A stretch of DNA of 64,000 nucleotides from Rhexocercosporidium sp. MPI-PUGE-AT-0058 (taxonomy: Eukaryota > Ascomycota > Leotiomycetes > Helotiales), in contig JAGTJL010000023.1 in NCBI GenBank assembly GCA_020746875.1, positions 62,001 through 126,000 on the forward strand, written 5' to 3'. Below, in pieces: positions 48,701 to 61,029 of the stretch. Each line of letters begins with the position of its first letter. The stretch's first letter is position 1. Below the pieces are notes generated by a model that saw only the letters and a list, made by a program, of their open reading frames with translations, did not search any database and was not told where the DNA came from. A program made the translations under genes and the position numbers.

Positions 48701-51553
48701 CATGATGCTTGCTGCTCCGTTTCCTCCGCCAATGCCATGAACAAACATGGTGTTCGTTTCATGCACGAACAACATTCAGAAGAATCTGACATTTATGTAA
48801 ACGATTAGCTGTTTAGAAGTATAAATAAGCCCTTTAGCAGTGGGAATAATTAATGGCGATTGGCGCCAGTGCTCTAATTGCAGTTATTGCACCACGAATG
48901 AATGCATCACATCTATAAATTGCAGAGTGGTCGATAGTAGAACGAGAAAATGAGCTCAACGGATTGTTAACGTAGCACGTTCTAATCGTAGATCTAAGCT
49001 CCCCCGCTACTCCATCAAAAGATATAGTATCTACAGCAACAAGATAATTACCACGGTAATAGACCTAGAAAGCCCTCTTTTACCCTTATAACTCCGTCAG
49101 GATCGTTTTCTCGTTCTACTATCGACTAGACTGAGCAGCGCTGGCATCAGTGGGTAGGCTCGAATTTCCCATTGGTGGAAACAGAGTTTTAGGCTTATAA
49201 TTTGAGACGAACATCATCTGGAGAGCGTGCTGATGCATCACTCCTCAAAAATGATACATGGAGGTGTCTCCATCTAACCATGAATGATTGCACTCACCTT
49301 GCACTTTTCAATCTTCGCTCTTCATCAAGTCTACTACCAAGAAATGCTCATATTTCTTGACTCATCAGTCACGCTAAATGCATATCTCTCGCATTCATGT
49401 GGACGTATGCTTTTAGCGCAGGAAGCTCCCAATTTCCCAGATCTTAATTTCTGACAAGTCGCTTATTATCGAGTCTGTCACTTTGATTCGAATTAAAAAC
49501 TGGCCTACAGGTTTATTTGAGGACTCGATTAGCGTACTTCGAGTTTCCCAATGTTTTCTTGTAAGTATAGAAGCCCCTCCACAACACAGCCAGTTTCTGG
49601 AAACTGGTGGCCACCAAACAGAGCTCCACTTTTCGGTACAGTGTTTTAGGCGAGAAGATGGTGCAAAGACTTAACCGAGCTACAAAATTTAACCAATGTC
49701 ATCTGAGTGTTGTCAATCATCGTACTGGTCACTAGGTCGATAGCTACTAGTGAATAATCACTGCCGACTGTACCAAGATTGAGGACCTGTAGACCTCCAT
49801 AAGCACAAGAAAATAGGTCTCCTCAACCGCTACATGCAAATTAAAAGTTCTCGGTACCCACTACGCTGCAGTTATTCTCATAGGCTTGGATAGTCAACCT
49901 CTCGGCTAGCGATGAAGCATTCGGCAGCTGATAACATTCACACAGCGAAACCAAGTCACTAATGGCGGATACATGGGACAAGAAACTCTTACATGCCACC
50001 CAAGAGCCCGGACTTGAGGGACCAGAGTTTCTGGTGAGGGGTAAATAAATGTGACAGGCTTGGCCTAAATGCCTTTTGCCCGCTCCTGGGCAGTTCCTTG
50101 GGATCGCGGGGTGATGTCTTGGTGGGCGACAGACAAGCGAATATCCTCTTGACAGGAAGCTGGGCGCTCTTAGTATGTCAGCTGGCAGCCTGGCAACCTT
50201 TTCTCTTTTGATGTGCATCTTCCCAATGATTGTGACTTGGGATATTGCTTTTACGTGTGACTGACTCCGCTGCCAGTTCTATTCATCCACTCTTGATCAT
50301 CTTTGTCGACTTTCTCCCACGCAGTAGCCGTGTCTCGCAACTAGCCATCCCTCTTGAACTGATCTGGCTATCTAGGGTCTTCTTTGAAAATTAATGTTTT
50401 CTGTCAGTCAGCCAGGAAGCTCAAGCGACGGGGGACAAACCGAGTCTCATACCAAAGACTCATCGCAGGACAGCAAGCAGGCTTTGCCAGGAATCTCGTG
50501 CAAAATTCAGACGAAGAAAACGAGTTTCATGTGTCCCTCACTAAACATACATAGAAAAGATGTTGCATTTTTGGTTGATGTGTTCTGGTCAGGGCAGGAT
50601 CGTTCCGCCTCCCAAGCACTCACCGCAAGTTCATGATGCGCCGTGTCACTAATCCTATTCATAGTATCCATTCATCGATCAGCAGTTTCTACAATAATTT
50701 GTCAAGCATCCAATTCATGAATTGCTCTTCTTCGTACCTAGAACCTATCATTAAAAATCCCTATCCTCCATTTGAGTTAACGTAATTTATGGGACAACAG
50801 ATAATTTATCCTCGCGTCACCCAATCACACGAGTCCCGCTCTGGATTCCGACTCCTCGGTATCATCTGCTCATCCCTGCAAAATTGTACATCGTTTATCG
50901 TGAGAATTGGGGTATTCAAGCTACTCAGACTTGTTGATTCTGTGATTTGTATAAGGAATGCGTTTTATCAGTGAGATGGTGGCGGGGTTAACGTTCAGAG
51001 TTTCTCATACTAAGAGTTGATCTTGTGGCTGGATGGAGATGGGACGATGAGGATATCGAAAGGTAAATAGCCGATCTAGTCAGATATTGCGGCATCTGGT
51101 CAATAGGGGGATGATTAGGTTTTCGTTCTAGGGTGCCAAGGATGTTTTCTTTCGGATGTGTTGGTAGCTGAGGACAACAAATCGAGAAGCTCGACTAGTA
51201 AATCTAGGCGTACTTGGGACCTGTGAGAATGGATTGCTACACTGAAGATTATATGTATTGAGATCGCAAACGTGAGCTCTGCCAGTTCAAGCATTTCGAC
51301 TGCGGTGGCACTTGGGTTGTTTCTAATCTCACTAGCCTCGGTTAGCCGAATTCGCATGTTCTCTGAATGAGCATTTCTTCCTCGAGGTTTAGGGAATCCT
51401 GAAGGGCATCGTGGGAAGATAATCCATATTATTCTATGTACATACATATATACTACGGCCTCTAGCGAATACTTATTGCTTCTAGTCTATGTCATGCGAG
51501 ATATGCCTGCCTCCAACTCCCCTATACCCTCTACAATTGCAGCATTTGACCTC
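45767..51553. other. Gene-poor region of 5.8 kb
   Basis: No supported gene on either strand; open frames are short and without recognisable domains (for example minus 50218-49841). An inverted-repeat element lies at 48930-49126. The 48.4-50 kb part is AT-rich and looks like eroded repeat or pseudogene DNA, which is inference. Confidence 0.55.
48930..49126. mobile_element. MITE-like element with perfect 21-base inverted ends
   Basis: 48930-48950 (starting GTCGATAGTAG, ending GAGAAAA) is the exact reverse complement of 49106-49126. The 155-base interior has no coding sequence. Size (197 bases) and perfect ends fit a miniature inverted-repeat element or a foldback structure. I see no clear target-site duplication, so the class is uncertain. 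Confidence 0.5.
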
Positions 51554-53402
51554 TCACACATTCTCATCATCTTCTCTGGGTACCAGACCTTCCTGCTCTT
51601 CCTCGCTCTCTGTCGATTTGCCAACAATAGCAGATCGCAGATTCACGAAGCACAACCCAAGCGCAACCAAAGAACATTGGAAAGCCAGCCAAAAATACGG
51701 CAGACCCAACCACAATCCTTTCCATCTCATCCCGACAGTAAAGAACCCCGCAAGCGCTGGGCCAGCATACATCGAGCCAAGAGCTTCCACGATTCCAACC
51801 AGGGTATATATCCTGGACGTATGCTGTGGGTCGATGTAAGCCGTCAAGAGAGATCGGCAGAGCGGCGCTAGTCCATCTCCAAGAGTTGCGACGATAATAC
51901 CGAAGAAGACGACGGGGACAGTTGGGCCTCCAATAAAGAAGAATCCAAACATCATGAGAATTGCTGAGCATTGGGCAAGCACAAGGTCTTTTTTAGCGGC
52001 AGAGAAGCGGAATGGCAAAGACGGCGACAAGAGTAGCTTCGAGACTCCAGGAAGGATGAATAAGAGGACAGCAACACTGATAATGCCTCGGTAGGACAGT
52101 AGATAGCCAGTCTTGGCCAGAGTCCATCCAAATCGCTTGCTGAAATACTGGATGAAGAAATTACTCTTGCCAAAAAAGAGGGACAACTGTACGACAAACG
52201 AGAGCAATATGACCGTCAAAGATGGTGATTTGAGCATAGTGAAAGATTCCAAAAGCTGGGTGAGGGTATGTCGAGCGTGAGACTTGATACTGCTCATTGT
52301 AGATGGACTATCCTGGAGCGAGTCATCGCCGCCGTCGCTATCTTTCACCTGGAGAGTTTCCGGAATGAAGATGAAGGTGCTGATTCCAATTGGCACCAAC
52401 GCGACGGCGCTCAAGAGAGGAACCCAAGGTGAGACGACTTCCATGAGCGCTGATGAGACTAGTGGCCCGAGGAGATTTCCGATGAAGCTGGCAAGTGCCA
52501 TCAGGAAGAACGCGGAGGCCCTATCGAGAGCTAATTAGCAGATTTTCATAACTGCGCGGGGGGTACATACCTGTTTGCGCTCGTCTCCACATCCGCAGCA
52601 ATCGAATAAAGGACCGCCAAGAGAACTTGCGTTCCTCCTCCAATAATTTGAAAGATTGAGCAGAATATCACAAGGTGCACAGGGATGAATCGCCAGAATC
52701 GCAAGATGAGCATCGTCGAGATAAGATACAAGGTTGTCCCGACCATTGATATCATGTATACTGGCTTTCGACCAATCCTATATTCATCTTAGCATTATAA
52801 TTATCTGTTCGCGATGGGATGGCATTGGAAATTCGAAAATCATTTCGGCGATATACTGTGCACTTGCAGACCTCGCAATCTGAATGGAGAGCGCATGATC
52901 AAGAGTGGGCATAAACTCTGTCATCACCGTATCGACCAACTTGCCAAGACTGCGGATAAAAGAATGACTGCTACGTACCTGTCGGCGAGAATTCCAAACG
53001 GAAATGCAAAAGCCAATCCTAGATAACTTGATTAGTTGGGCAATCGTGTCTCTAGGGAAAAGACGTACCAACTACGGCCTCAACTGTAGTCGTGAGTCCA
53101 TTGACGTAAGCGAGTTCGGACTGAATCGAATCAATCTTACACAGCGACTCGTCGATATCGCTGAGGCCTTTGATATCGCCATAGAATCTGTGACAGAAGA
53201 TGTCTTCGAGTAACCTCGTCTGAGGTACCACTGTGAGACCACCAGCCGATGCCAATATCAAGATGTTGAGGGCCAGAAGTAGCACGATATTCCGCGGAGT
53301 CGTGACATGGAGTCTCCTTGTCGAGTTGATTCGTCTGGTTTGTTGTTGTGCTTCCGGCAGGAGAGGAGATGCCTCAGAGGGCATTCCAGGATTGGCGGTC
53401 AT
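51554..53402 (-). CDS. MFS transporter, TetA/multidrug-like
   Basis: Predicted membrane transporter of unknown substrate. Exons 53402-53069, 53018-52979, 52777-52571 and 52520-51554; 515 residues, in frame. After a polar N-tail (EASPLLPEAQQQTRR) come TM1 (IVLLLALNILILASAGGL), then FPFGILADRIGRKPVYM, the loop-2 motif A split over exons 2 and 3, and IFCSIFQIIGGGTQVLLAV. A central cytosolic loop rich in Ser/Asp separates the two halves. The second half has SFVVQLSLFFGKSNFF, GTLGDGLAPL-type block VATLGDGLAPLCRSLL and YIDPQHTSRIYTLVG. Intron 2 is 201 bases. It diverges from the ABC transporter gene over 558 bases, which suggests shared control. Confidence 0.88.
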
Positions 53403-53960
53403 GATGATGTTTGTGAACTAGTTGGCCGCATGTTGTGATGATGTGGTACACTCTTATTATACATCACGACGTACCGTCTGTGGAAACTAGGAAAGTTGGA
53501 ATGGTGTCAGTGTCCACGTAGCCAGCTTCAGGCCACAACTTTTGAAACTCCGTGGGTTCGGGACTCGGACAAGCTGACGGTAGGTGTTGTCGAATAGATA
53601 GCGAGCCGGGTTTCGGCAATAGCGTCAATCTTACCCCTTTTCCTCTTATCAGCACTGGATTCGCATGAGCGACCAATCACCTACTCCTGTGATTAATCTG
53701 CTTGCGTCGCCATCCCAGGCATCAATTCTTAACTAGGAAGGTCGTCAGGAAAGCCGAGCAGGACGAACATCGCGAATCTGATGATGGCTTGTCGTTGCTG
53801 AGCAACAGGCAGAGAGATGCACCGTCTTACAAAATAGAGGCGAAGAAGCGCCTGAATGTAAATTCTCCAGAACGGGAGGTTTGTGATAACTGTAATTGTC
53901 GAAGAACAACCGGCATAGATTCTGCGCTGTCAAATCTGACCTGCAATATTTTCCGTCATC
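53403..53960. promoter_or_regulatory. Divergent promoter, MFS transporter / ABCC transporter
   Basis: 558 bases between opposing start codons. A plus-strand open frame here (53702-54028) overlaps the ABC start in another frame and is taken as leader. No certain factor site was identified. Confidence 0.55.
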
Positions 53961-56900
53961 ATGAATGGGTGCGGCGACGACTCGTTTGGCCCTGGGGTGC
54001 AATCGTCCAACTGCCGAGGAGGCTTTGACTTCACAGGTACGTAGAATGGAAATAGAGTGTGCTTCTTGACACTGATCCCTGTGTAGTGTCGTTCGAAGAA
54101 AGCATTCTCGCAATTCTGCCCGCGGCGTGTTTTATTGTTTTTACCCCGCTACGTGCAGTCAGACTATTCAAGAAAAGAATCAAAGTCAAATCGACAGCCA
54201 TCCATGCCATCAAATTGGTAAATCTTCTCATCGCCACTTCAAGCTTCCTGGTTTAAGAAAAAACTTGTAGGGCGCAATTGGTATCTACGCAGTCCTCCAG
54301 CTTGCTTTGGTCATCTTGTGGTCAACCTCAAATGTCTACTTCAAAACACGACTTTCGATCGTATCAACAGTCTTGAATCTCGTTGCCGCATTAGGCCTTG
54401 GATTGCTTTCGCATCTTGAGCATGTGAAGGCCATCAGACCCTCGTTTGCCATCGCCGCGTACCTGTTCGTATCCCTCATCTTCGATGTCGCTCGAGTCAG
54501 AACACAATGGCTGCTTCCAACAAACGATCCTGTCGCTGCAGTTCTTACAGCAGCTGTTGCCGTCAAAGTGCTGATGCTTTTACTTGAGACTTTGGGCAAG
54601 AGGCGTATTCTACTGGCCGCATACCGCGGTCTGTCTCCTGAAAATACAAGCGGGTTGTTCAGTCGTGGATTCTTCTGGTGGTTGAACTCGCTGCTTACCA
54701 ACGGCTTCAAGAACGTCTTGTCAGCGGAAGACATATTCCCTATAAACGAAAGTCTGTCTTCGCGCAAATTGACAGATGATTTACAATCGAGATGGGAAAA
54801 TTGTAAGTTGCCGTGGGAAAAGTTTCCGATGTTCCCAGCTAAATCTTCAACACAGGCGATCAGAAAAACGACAATGCGCTCATGAGGCAGACTTTGATTG
54901 GGTTTCGTTGGAACATCCTTTCCATCGTCTTTCCCAGACTCTGTGTCGTCGGGCTTAATGTTGCTCAGCCTTTCCTAATCAACGAGGCCATCAAATTTGT
55001 TCAATCGGCAAATGGCGATGAGAATGTAAACCATGGATATGGATTGATAGGTGCATACGCTTTTGTGTACATTGGAACTGCGGTAAGAATCACGCTTTTA
55101 TCTTAGACCCGACATTCATTAAAGTTGCTTGCAGGTCACGACGGGATGGTACCAGCATCTCGCATACAGACTCATGGCCATGGTGCGAGGGGGCTTGATC
55201 GGAATGATATACCGAAAAATCATCACTCTGAAGGCTGCAAACGTCAACGATTCTGCGGCAATGACTCTGATGGGTACTGATGTTGAACAAATTGCCGAAA
55301 ACTTGCACCTCATCATCACCGACCTCTGGGCCAATTTACTTCAGATAGGCATTGCCATCTGGCTCCTTGAGCGCCAACTCGGTGCAGTCTGCATTGCTCC
55401 AGTCATTCTTGCTATTGGTGAGTTCAGGTCTATTGAAATTCAATATTCCCATGATTACCAGCTAACAGATTTGGCAGTCTCAACTCTCATCACATCAAAA
55501 TTTTCGAGCTACGTGTCAGGACGACAGAAGGTCTGGCTCGAGGCCATTCAACATCGAGTCAACTTCACTTCCGAGGTCCTTGGTTCCATGAAGAGCGTAA
55601 AGATGCTTGGACTGATGGAAAAGCTCGGTTCAATTGTGCAAGCAATGCGGGTTGGGGAGTTAGAGCTGTCCAAGAAATTCCGTCGATTATCGAGTTCGCT
55701 CGTCTTGATTTGTGAGTTGTTATCTTGATACTGAGAGAAATTGACTGACATTCTCAAAGACAACTTCCCACACATCTTCACACAATTCTTTACGCTCTCT
55801 GCATACGCGATTGTGGCCAAGATACAAGGGAGTACTTCACTTACTGTCGCATCAGCCATTACCTCATTGTCGATTCTGTCTATTCTGGATCATCCGCTAT
55901 CGATGTTCTTGCTCGCCTTGCCAAAAGTGTATGTATCATCGGGCTGTTTCCACAGGATTCAAGAATTTCTTCTCGAAGAGCCAAGAGCGGACCAGCGTGC
56001 CCTTGGTTCAGATCAAGAGGGTATCAGTAACCAGACATCCTTCCTAAACCGAGTCTCGTCTAGCGGCGATATTGAGCTCATGCCACACACTGCTCCCAAA
56101 ACGCTCGCACATTCCGGTATTGTTTCTTGGAACGACCAAGTTGTCATCAAATCTGGTCACTTCGGCTGGTCAGATGCTCACTCAGCAATTATCAACGATG
56201 CGACTTTGCAGCTGCCTGCAGAGGCTCGCCTTACCATGATTGTTGGCTCTATCGGTTGTGGAAAATCAACACTCTTGAGAGGCATCCTTGGAGAGACCTC
56301 TACTGCGCGTGGTTTGGTGTATTCTCGATCCGAAGAGATTGCTTTCAGTGAACAGACCCCTTGGCTCATTAATGGATCAATTCGGGACAATATCGTCGCC
56401 GAGTCGAGCTATGACGAGGCCTGGTACGACAGAGTGATTGGGGCTTGTAACCTAGATATTGACATTGATCATATGCCTGCTAGGGATGCAACGCTGGTAG
56501 GCAGTAAGGGCATGATTCTGAGTGGTGGTCAAAAACAGCGGCTGGTAAGGATTCCGATCTCAGAATTTCCCCGGAAGAGATGTTAATTCGAGCATAGTCC
56601 ATTGCTAGGGCTGTCTACTCTCGGAAACGGATTGCCATCTTCGATGATGTTTTCAGCGGGCTCGACACCGTCACAGAACAACTCGTCTTCGCTGGCGTTT
56701 TTGGCAAGGATGGATTGCTCGCTGAAATAGGAACTACTATTATTCTCGCAACTCATGGAGGTAAGTCATATCATTGTTCGTAGTAGCTCAAACTCACATG
56801 GCAATAGTACACCGCCTATCCGAAGCAGACCACATTATCGTCCTTGGAAAGAATGGACAAATTCTGGAACAAGGCAGCTATAATAGCCTAGCTATTTCTG

Positions 56901-59237
56901 GAGATTATGTTCAGAGTCTGGCAAAAGCTCCAGAGAGCAAGCAGGCAGACAAAGATGCACGCTCGCATGCCCAAGCTCAAGTCCACCCGGAAGTAGCGAT
57001 ACCCCAAGTTACCGTGTCGGACTCGAGTCGTCAAAACGGAGACTGGAAGATCTACGTATTTTATTCCAAGTCCTTGGGCTTCTTGGGCCTGTCAGCATTT
57101 GCACTGGTCGTTGGGATAGAAAGTGCACTTTTTGTTGTCCAATGTAAGTCCCCTCCCCAGAAAAAAACCGCTCTTGCGCAGTTCACGCTAATCCTCATTT
57201 GAGACCTGTGGGTGACGCTGTGGGCGGAGAGCAGTCAACAGCACCCCAATGCTAATCTCGGATACTGGATTGGATTATATGCGCTTTGGAGCTTTCTGGC
57301 TGCTATATTTATGGGATTGGCGGTATTCTACATGTATGTTGTTCTAGCGGCGAAGTCGTCAAACAGCCTTCATCAGATTATCTTGAAGGCAGCGATGAGG
57401 TGAGTTTAAGATCTTCAATCTCTTCGTCTTTGTGAGTCTGACAAATGCATCAGGGCGCCAATTTCCTTTTATGCAGCGACAGAGACGGGAGAGCTTGTGA
57501 ACAGGTGCGTTTATCCAGAACTCCTCCACAAATATCGTCTAGTTGCTAAGCCCCGAAAAGATTCAGCCAAGATCTACGACTTGTTGACATGACATTGCCA
57601 GCTTCACTCATCAATGTTTGCTACCGTAAGACCTCCTTTTCTGAAATGCAAAGATATTAATCTGATTATGTCAACAGAAATTGGTGGCACCATTGGGACC
57701 ATGTCGCTTGTCATTGCAGCAGTCGGTTACTTCGCAGCATCTTTGCCACTCATCGTCGGAGTACTCTACATCGTACAAAGATTTTACCTTCGAACGTCCC
57801 GGCAACTTCGTCTCCTCGAGTAACTCTCCCCCCAGTCGAGACAGCAGATCTTTTGCCCGAGCTGACTATTCGTAGAATTGAAACAAAAGCGCCCATATTC
57901 TCTCACTTTATCGAAACACTAAACGGCCTTGTAACAATCAGAGCATTTGGCTGGACAGAGGCATACAAGAATAAGAACTTACGCCTAGTCGACGCATCAC
58001 AAAAGCCATACTACCTCCTCCTCTGTATCCAGCGCTGGCTCACTCTAGTCCTAGACTTGACCGTCGCTGGTATAGCGATACTGCTCATCATCTTGGCAGT
58101 TTTCCTGCGCGACAAGATCAATCCCGGTTTGTTGGGTATTGCTCTAGTGCAAGTCACAAACCTGGGCTTGACTTTAGCAGCGCTGATCATGCACTGGACG
58201 ACGCTGGAGACTTCATTGGGTGCCGTTGCAAGGATAAAAAGCTTTTCTGAGGACACTCCGAGTGAACTGTTGCTTGGGGAGGTCGGAACTCCTGAGACAC
58301 AGTGGCCAGCACGGGGACATTTGACTTTTGAGGGAGTCTCCGCCAGCTATGGGTAAGTCCATCCGCACTCTTTTCTTGAATATTGTTAAACACTAACGCC
58401 GGTATCATAGGCCTGACTCCGCGCCAGTGCTCAATAACATTAATATGTCTATACTACCAGGTCAAAAAATAGGAATTTGTGGCAGAACAGGCAGGCAAGC
58501 TCTTAGCGTTTTCTTCGTCTTACTTAATACCTGACTGAGATTCCCACAGCGGCAAAAGTTCCTTCATATCATCGATCCTCCGCATGGTCGAACTAACCTC
58601 CGGCAAAATCACCCTCGACAACCACGACCTATCCACCATCCCCCGTTCTCTCATCCGCCAGAAGCTCATCTGCCTCACTCAAGACCCATTCCTCTTCACC
58701 GGCTCCATCCGTCTAAACGTGGACCCTCTCAGCGAAGCCACTGATTGCGAAATAGTGTCGGCATTAGAGAAAGTAGACCTCTGGGATGTGATGGCCGCGA
58801 AAGTCGAAGGGGGGAAGGAATCGGAAGTTACGGTACTCGATGCTGTTATGGACGAGAATTTTCTTTCTCATGGGCAGAGACAACTATTCTGTCTCGCTAG
58901 AGCTACGCTGAGAAAGAGTTCGGTGTTGATACTCGATGAGCCGACAAGCAGGTAAGAATTTTCTCCACCTGTGCCTGTATCCGCTCTGTATCACAGAGAT
59001 GCTGATATGAGGATCAAAAGTGTCGACGTCAAGACCGATGCCCAGATGCAAGCCGTTATCCGCTCGGAGTTCAAGACTCATACAATCATCATGATTGCGC
59101 ATCGTCTGGACAGTCTACTTGATTTCGATCGCGTTGCGGTCTTGAACAAGGGGAACTTGGTCGAGTTTGGAGAACCGAGCGTTCTGCTGAAGGAGGAAGG
59201 AAGTGCGTTTGAAAAGTTATATCACGCTTCGTCTTAA
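53961..59237 (+). CDS. Full-length ABCC (MRP-type) ABC transporter
   Basis: ATP-driven exporter with TMD0, two TMDs and two NBDs; 1466 residues. Exons: 53961-54036, 54087-54217, 54271-54802, 54856-55082, 55135-55417, 55478-55711, 55760-56544, 56598-56760, 56808-57143, 57204-57399, 57454-57504, 57561-57625, 57678-57819, 57876-58352, 58411-58494, 58550-58951, 59021-59237. NBD1 has Walker A SIGCGKST (near residue 656), signature LSGGQKQRL and Walker B IAIFDDVFSGLD, with Asp in place of the catalytic Glu, as is usual for ABCC NBD1. NBD2 has GRTGSGKSS (near 1258), LSHGQRQLFCLARA, VLILDEPTSSVD with Glu, and the H-loop MIAHR. Intron 15 has a GC donor. Substrate unknown. Confidence 0.94.
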
Positions 59238-59476
59238 TTGATACTTGCTCGAATACTGTCTTAAATAGGATTCCTTCGAGTGGGAAAATCCCTATCATTG
59301 CCGGAAATCTTTTTCGATTCGGGATGGTTTTTGCTGCTTTCATTGTTCTCGTTTCCATTTGTTGTCCTGGAGAGCGATATCGCGTATTTTCGCTTCAGTG
59401 TTTTCAACGTAATGGATAGGTTGGTTAGCCAAGGACTAAGATTATCATTATTAGAACTAAGGCGAACACTCTTTAT
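59238..59476. other. Convergent 3' region
   Basis: 239 bases between the stops of the ABC transporter and the NmrA-like gene; no feature seen. Confidence 0.65.
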
Positions 59477-60424
59477 CTATACAATGCCCCTCAGAGCAGC
59501 ATCCAAAGACTCCTTGTTCCTCTCTAAATACTCCTTGAACGAGGTCAGCTTAATCCCAAACCCCTTAACTTCATCGAGATCAACTCGACTTCCATCGCTT
59601 CTCTGCCAGAGCTGCATAGCAATCATAGGACTCGCGTTCCTCGCCTCCTCGATCTCTTCATCACTCAACCAGTAGACCTTAATTTCCTTCCCAGCAACCT
59701 TGCTCATATCCATCGCCATCTTCCCAACTGTTAGACTTTCACTCGCAACCCTCATGATCCTCCCCTTCAAACCCCCGTCATCTTCAATGAAAGCCCTGGC
59801 AGCAAACATCCCCACATCATTTGGACACGTAAGATCCAACACCGTCTCTCTCGCAAACGCACTCGTAATCATCTTCTCCCCATCCTCAACCCGCCAGTAA
59901 TACGACCTCGCCGCCATCGTCCAATTCGTCATAATCCAGGCCGGCTGTAAGATCGTCCAGCTCTCAAACCCGGCTTCCTGAACTAGTTTCTGGATCGCAG
60001 CTTTGTAGCTCCAATAACCCACTAAGAAAGGATAATGAGCGAGCCAATCGTGCCATAAGGCGAATTGCTCGTGCTCTTCTGCTCTCGCCACCGTCGAGCA
60101 CACGATCTTTGATATTCCAGCTAATTTGGCAGCTTCGATGACGTTGCGTGCGTGGATGAGCTCGTCCTCTACAGGCTGAGTGGGAGAGACACATAGGTAG
60201 ACGCCGTAACAGCCTTTCGCTGCTGTTTGTAGGGCAGCGATGTTGTCGAAATCGCCTTCAATTAGAGTCGCGCCGAGGTTTGCGAGGGTTTGTGAAGCCG
60301 GTTTTGTAACGTCTCGGACGAGGGCGTTGACTTTGTAGCCTGTTTCTAGGAGCTGCCGTGCTACTGCTGCGCCTTGCCCGCCAGCGGCTGCGGTGATGAA
60401 GAAAGTGGAAAGCTTGCTAGGCAT
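59477..60424 (-). CDS. NmrA-like NAD(P)-binding protein (HSCARG type)
   Basis: Atypical short-chain dehydrogenase fold, probably a redox sensor or reductase; not the nitrogen regulator found at 5765. Single exon, 315 residues. The Rossmann loop is FFITAAAGGQGAAVARQLLE (residues 8-27), followed by YKVNALVRDVTKPAS and LIEGDFDNIAAL, then CYGVYLCVSPTQPVEDEL. WTILQPAWIMTNW and DVGMFAARAFIED are the NmrA-family C-terminal blocks. No catalytic Tyr-x3-Lys is obvious, as expected for the HSCARG group. Exact role unknown. Confidence 0.88.
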   Translation of the reverse strand: MPSKLSTFFITAAAGGQGAAVARQLLETGYKVNALVRDVTKPASQTLANLGATLIEGDFDNIAALQTAAKGCYGVYLCVSPTQPVEDELIHARNVIEAAKLAGISKIVCSTVARAEEHEQFALWHDWLAHYPFLVGYWSYKAAIQKLVQEAGFESWTILQPAWIMTNWTMAARSYYWRVEDGEKMITSAFARETVLDLTCPNDVGMFAARAFIEDDGGLKGRIMRVASESLTVGKMAMDMSKVAGKEIKVYWLSDEEIEEARNASPMIAMQLWQRSDGSRVDLDEVKGFGIKLTSFKEYLERNKESLDAALRGIV

Positions 60425-61029
60425 AATTTCATTTGTTTATTGATACGAAACATAATCTGCTAGAAGAAGAGGAATAAGATGGGGATTTTATGTGCCAGGT
60501 TGCAATTTGAAGTTGAGACCGAATAGCGAGACTCGGGCTTCAAATGTAAGCAAGAGACCGAGAAGGTAGGGCGCAGCCAGCTGCTGACGGCAATTGCATC
60601 ATATGGACCTCGAAGTGTGGATATTTACATGTTTTTCAAATGTGCAGGAGGGAGGAGTTCAACACCTCGGAGGGTCCATGGACACCCATGGCTTGTCTGA
60701 CAAGAGGAGAACTGCAAACCTATCAATCTGATATCATGAATAAGATAGAACTTCGCTGGAGGCTATTCAAAGATAAAGCAGCTGCACTTTGAGAAAAGAG
60801 ACATGTTAAGAGAACTCGACCTCATTGACATGACCAAAACGCCTGAGCTTTTACTCCGGCGTCGATAGGAAGCCTTGAAATTCCATCTCCGCCAAACACC
60901 TCGCTGTATTAGGGCAGTATGAATAGTATGGCAGCTGGAGTACTTTCTGCCTGGCTTACCTGGATACACAACATCTTCGGTTGCCATCCGAAGTCGCTTC
61001 AAGAAGCTATACACGAGACCCTCCAAATC
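60425..61029. other. Intergenic region
   Basis: Promoter of the NmrA-like gene and 3' flank of the SDR gene. No supported coding sequence. Confidence 0.6.

Noticed and set aside
49841..50218. Minus-strand open frame of 125 residues
   Set aside because: No recognisable domain, signal peptide or splice-linked exon; probably chance.
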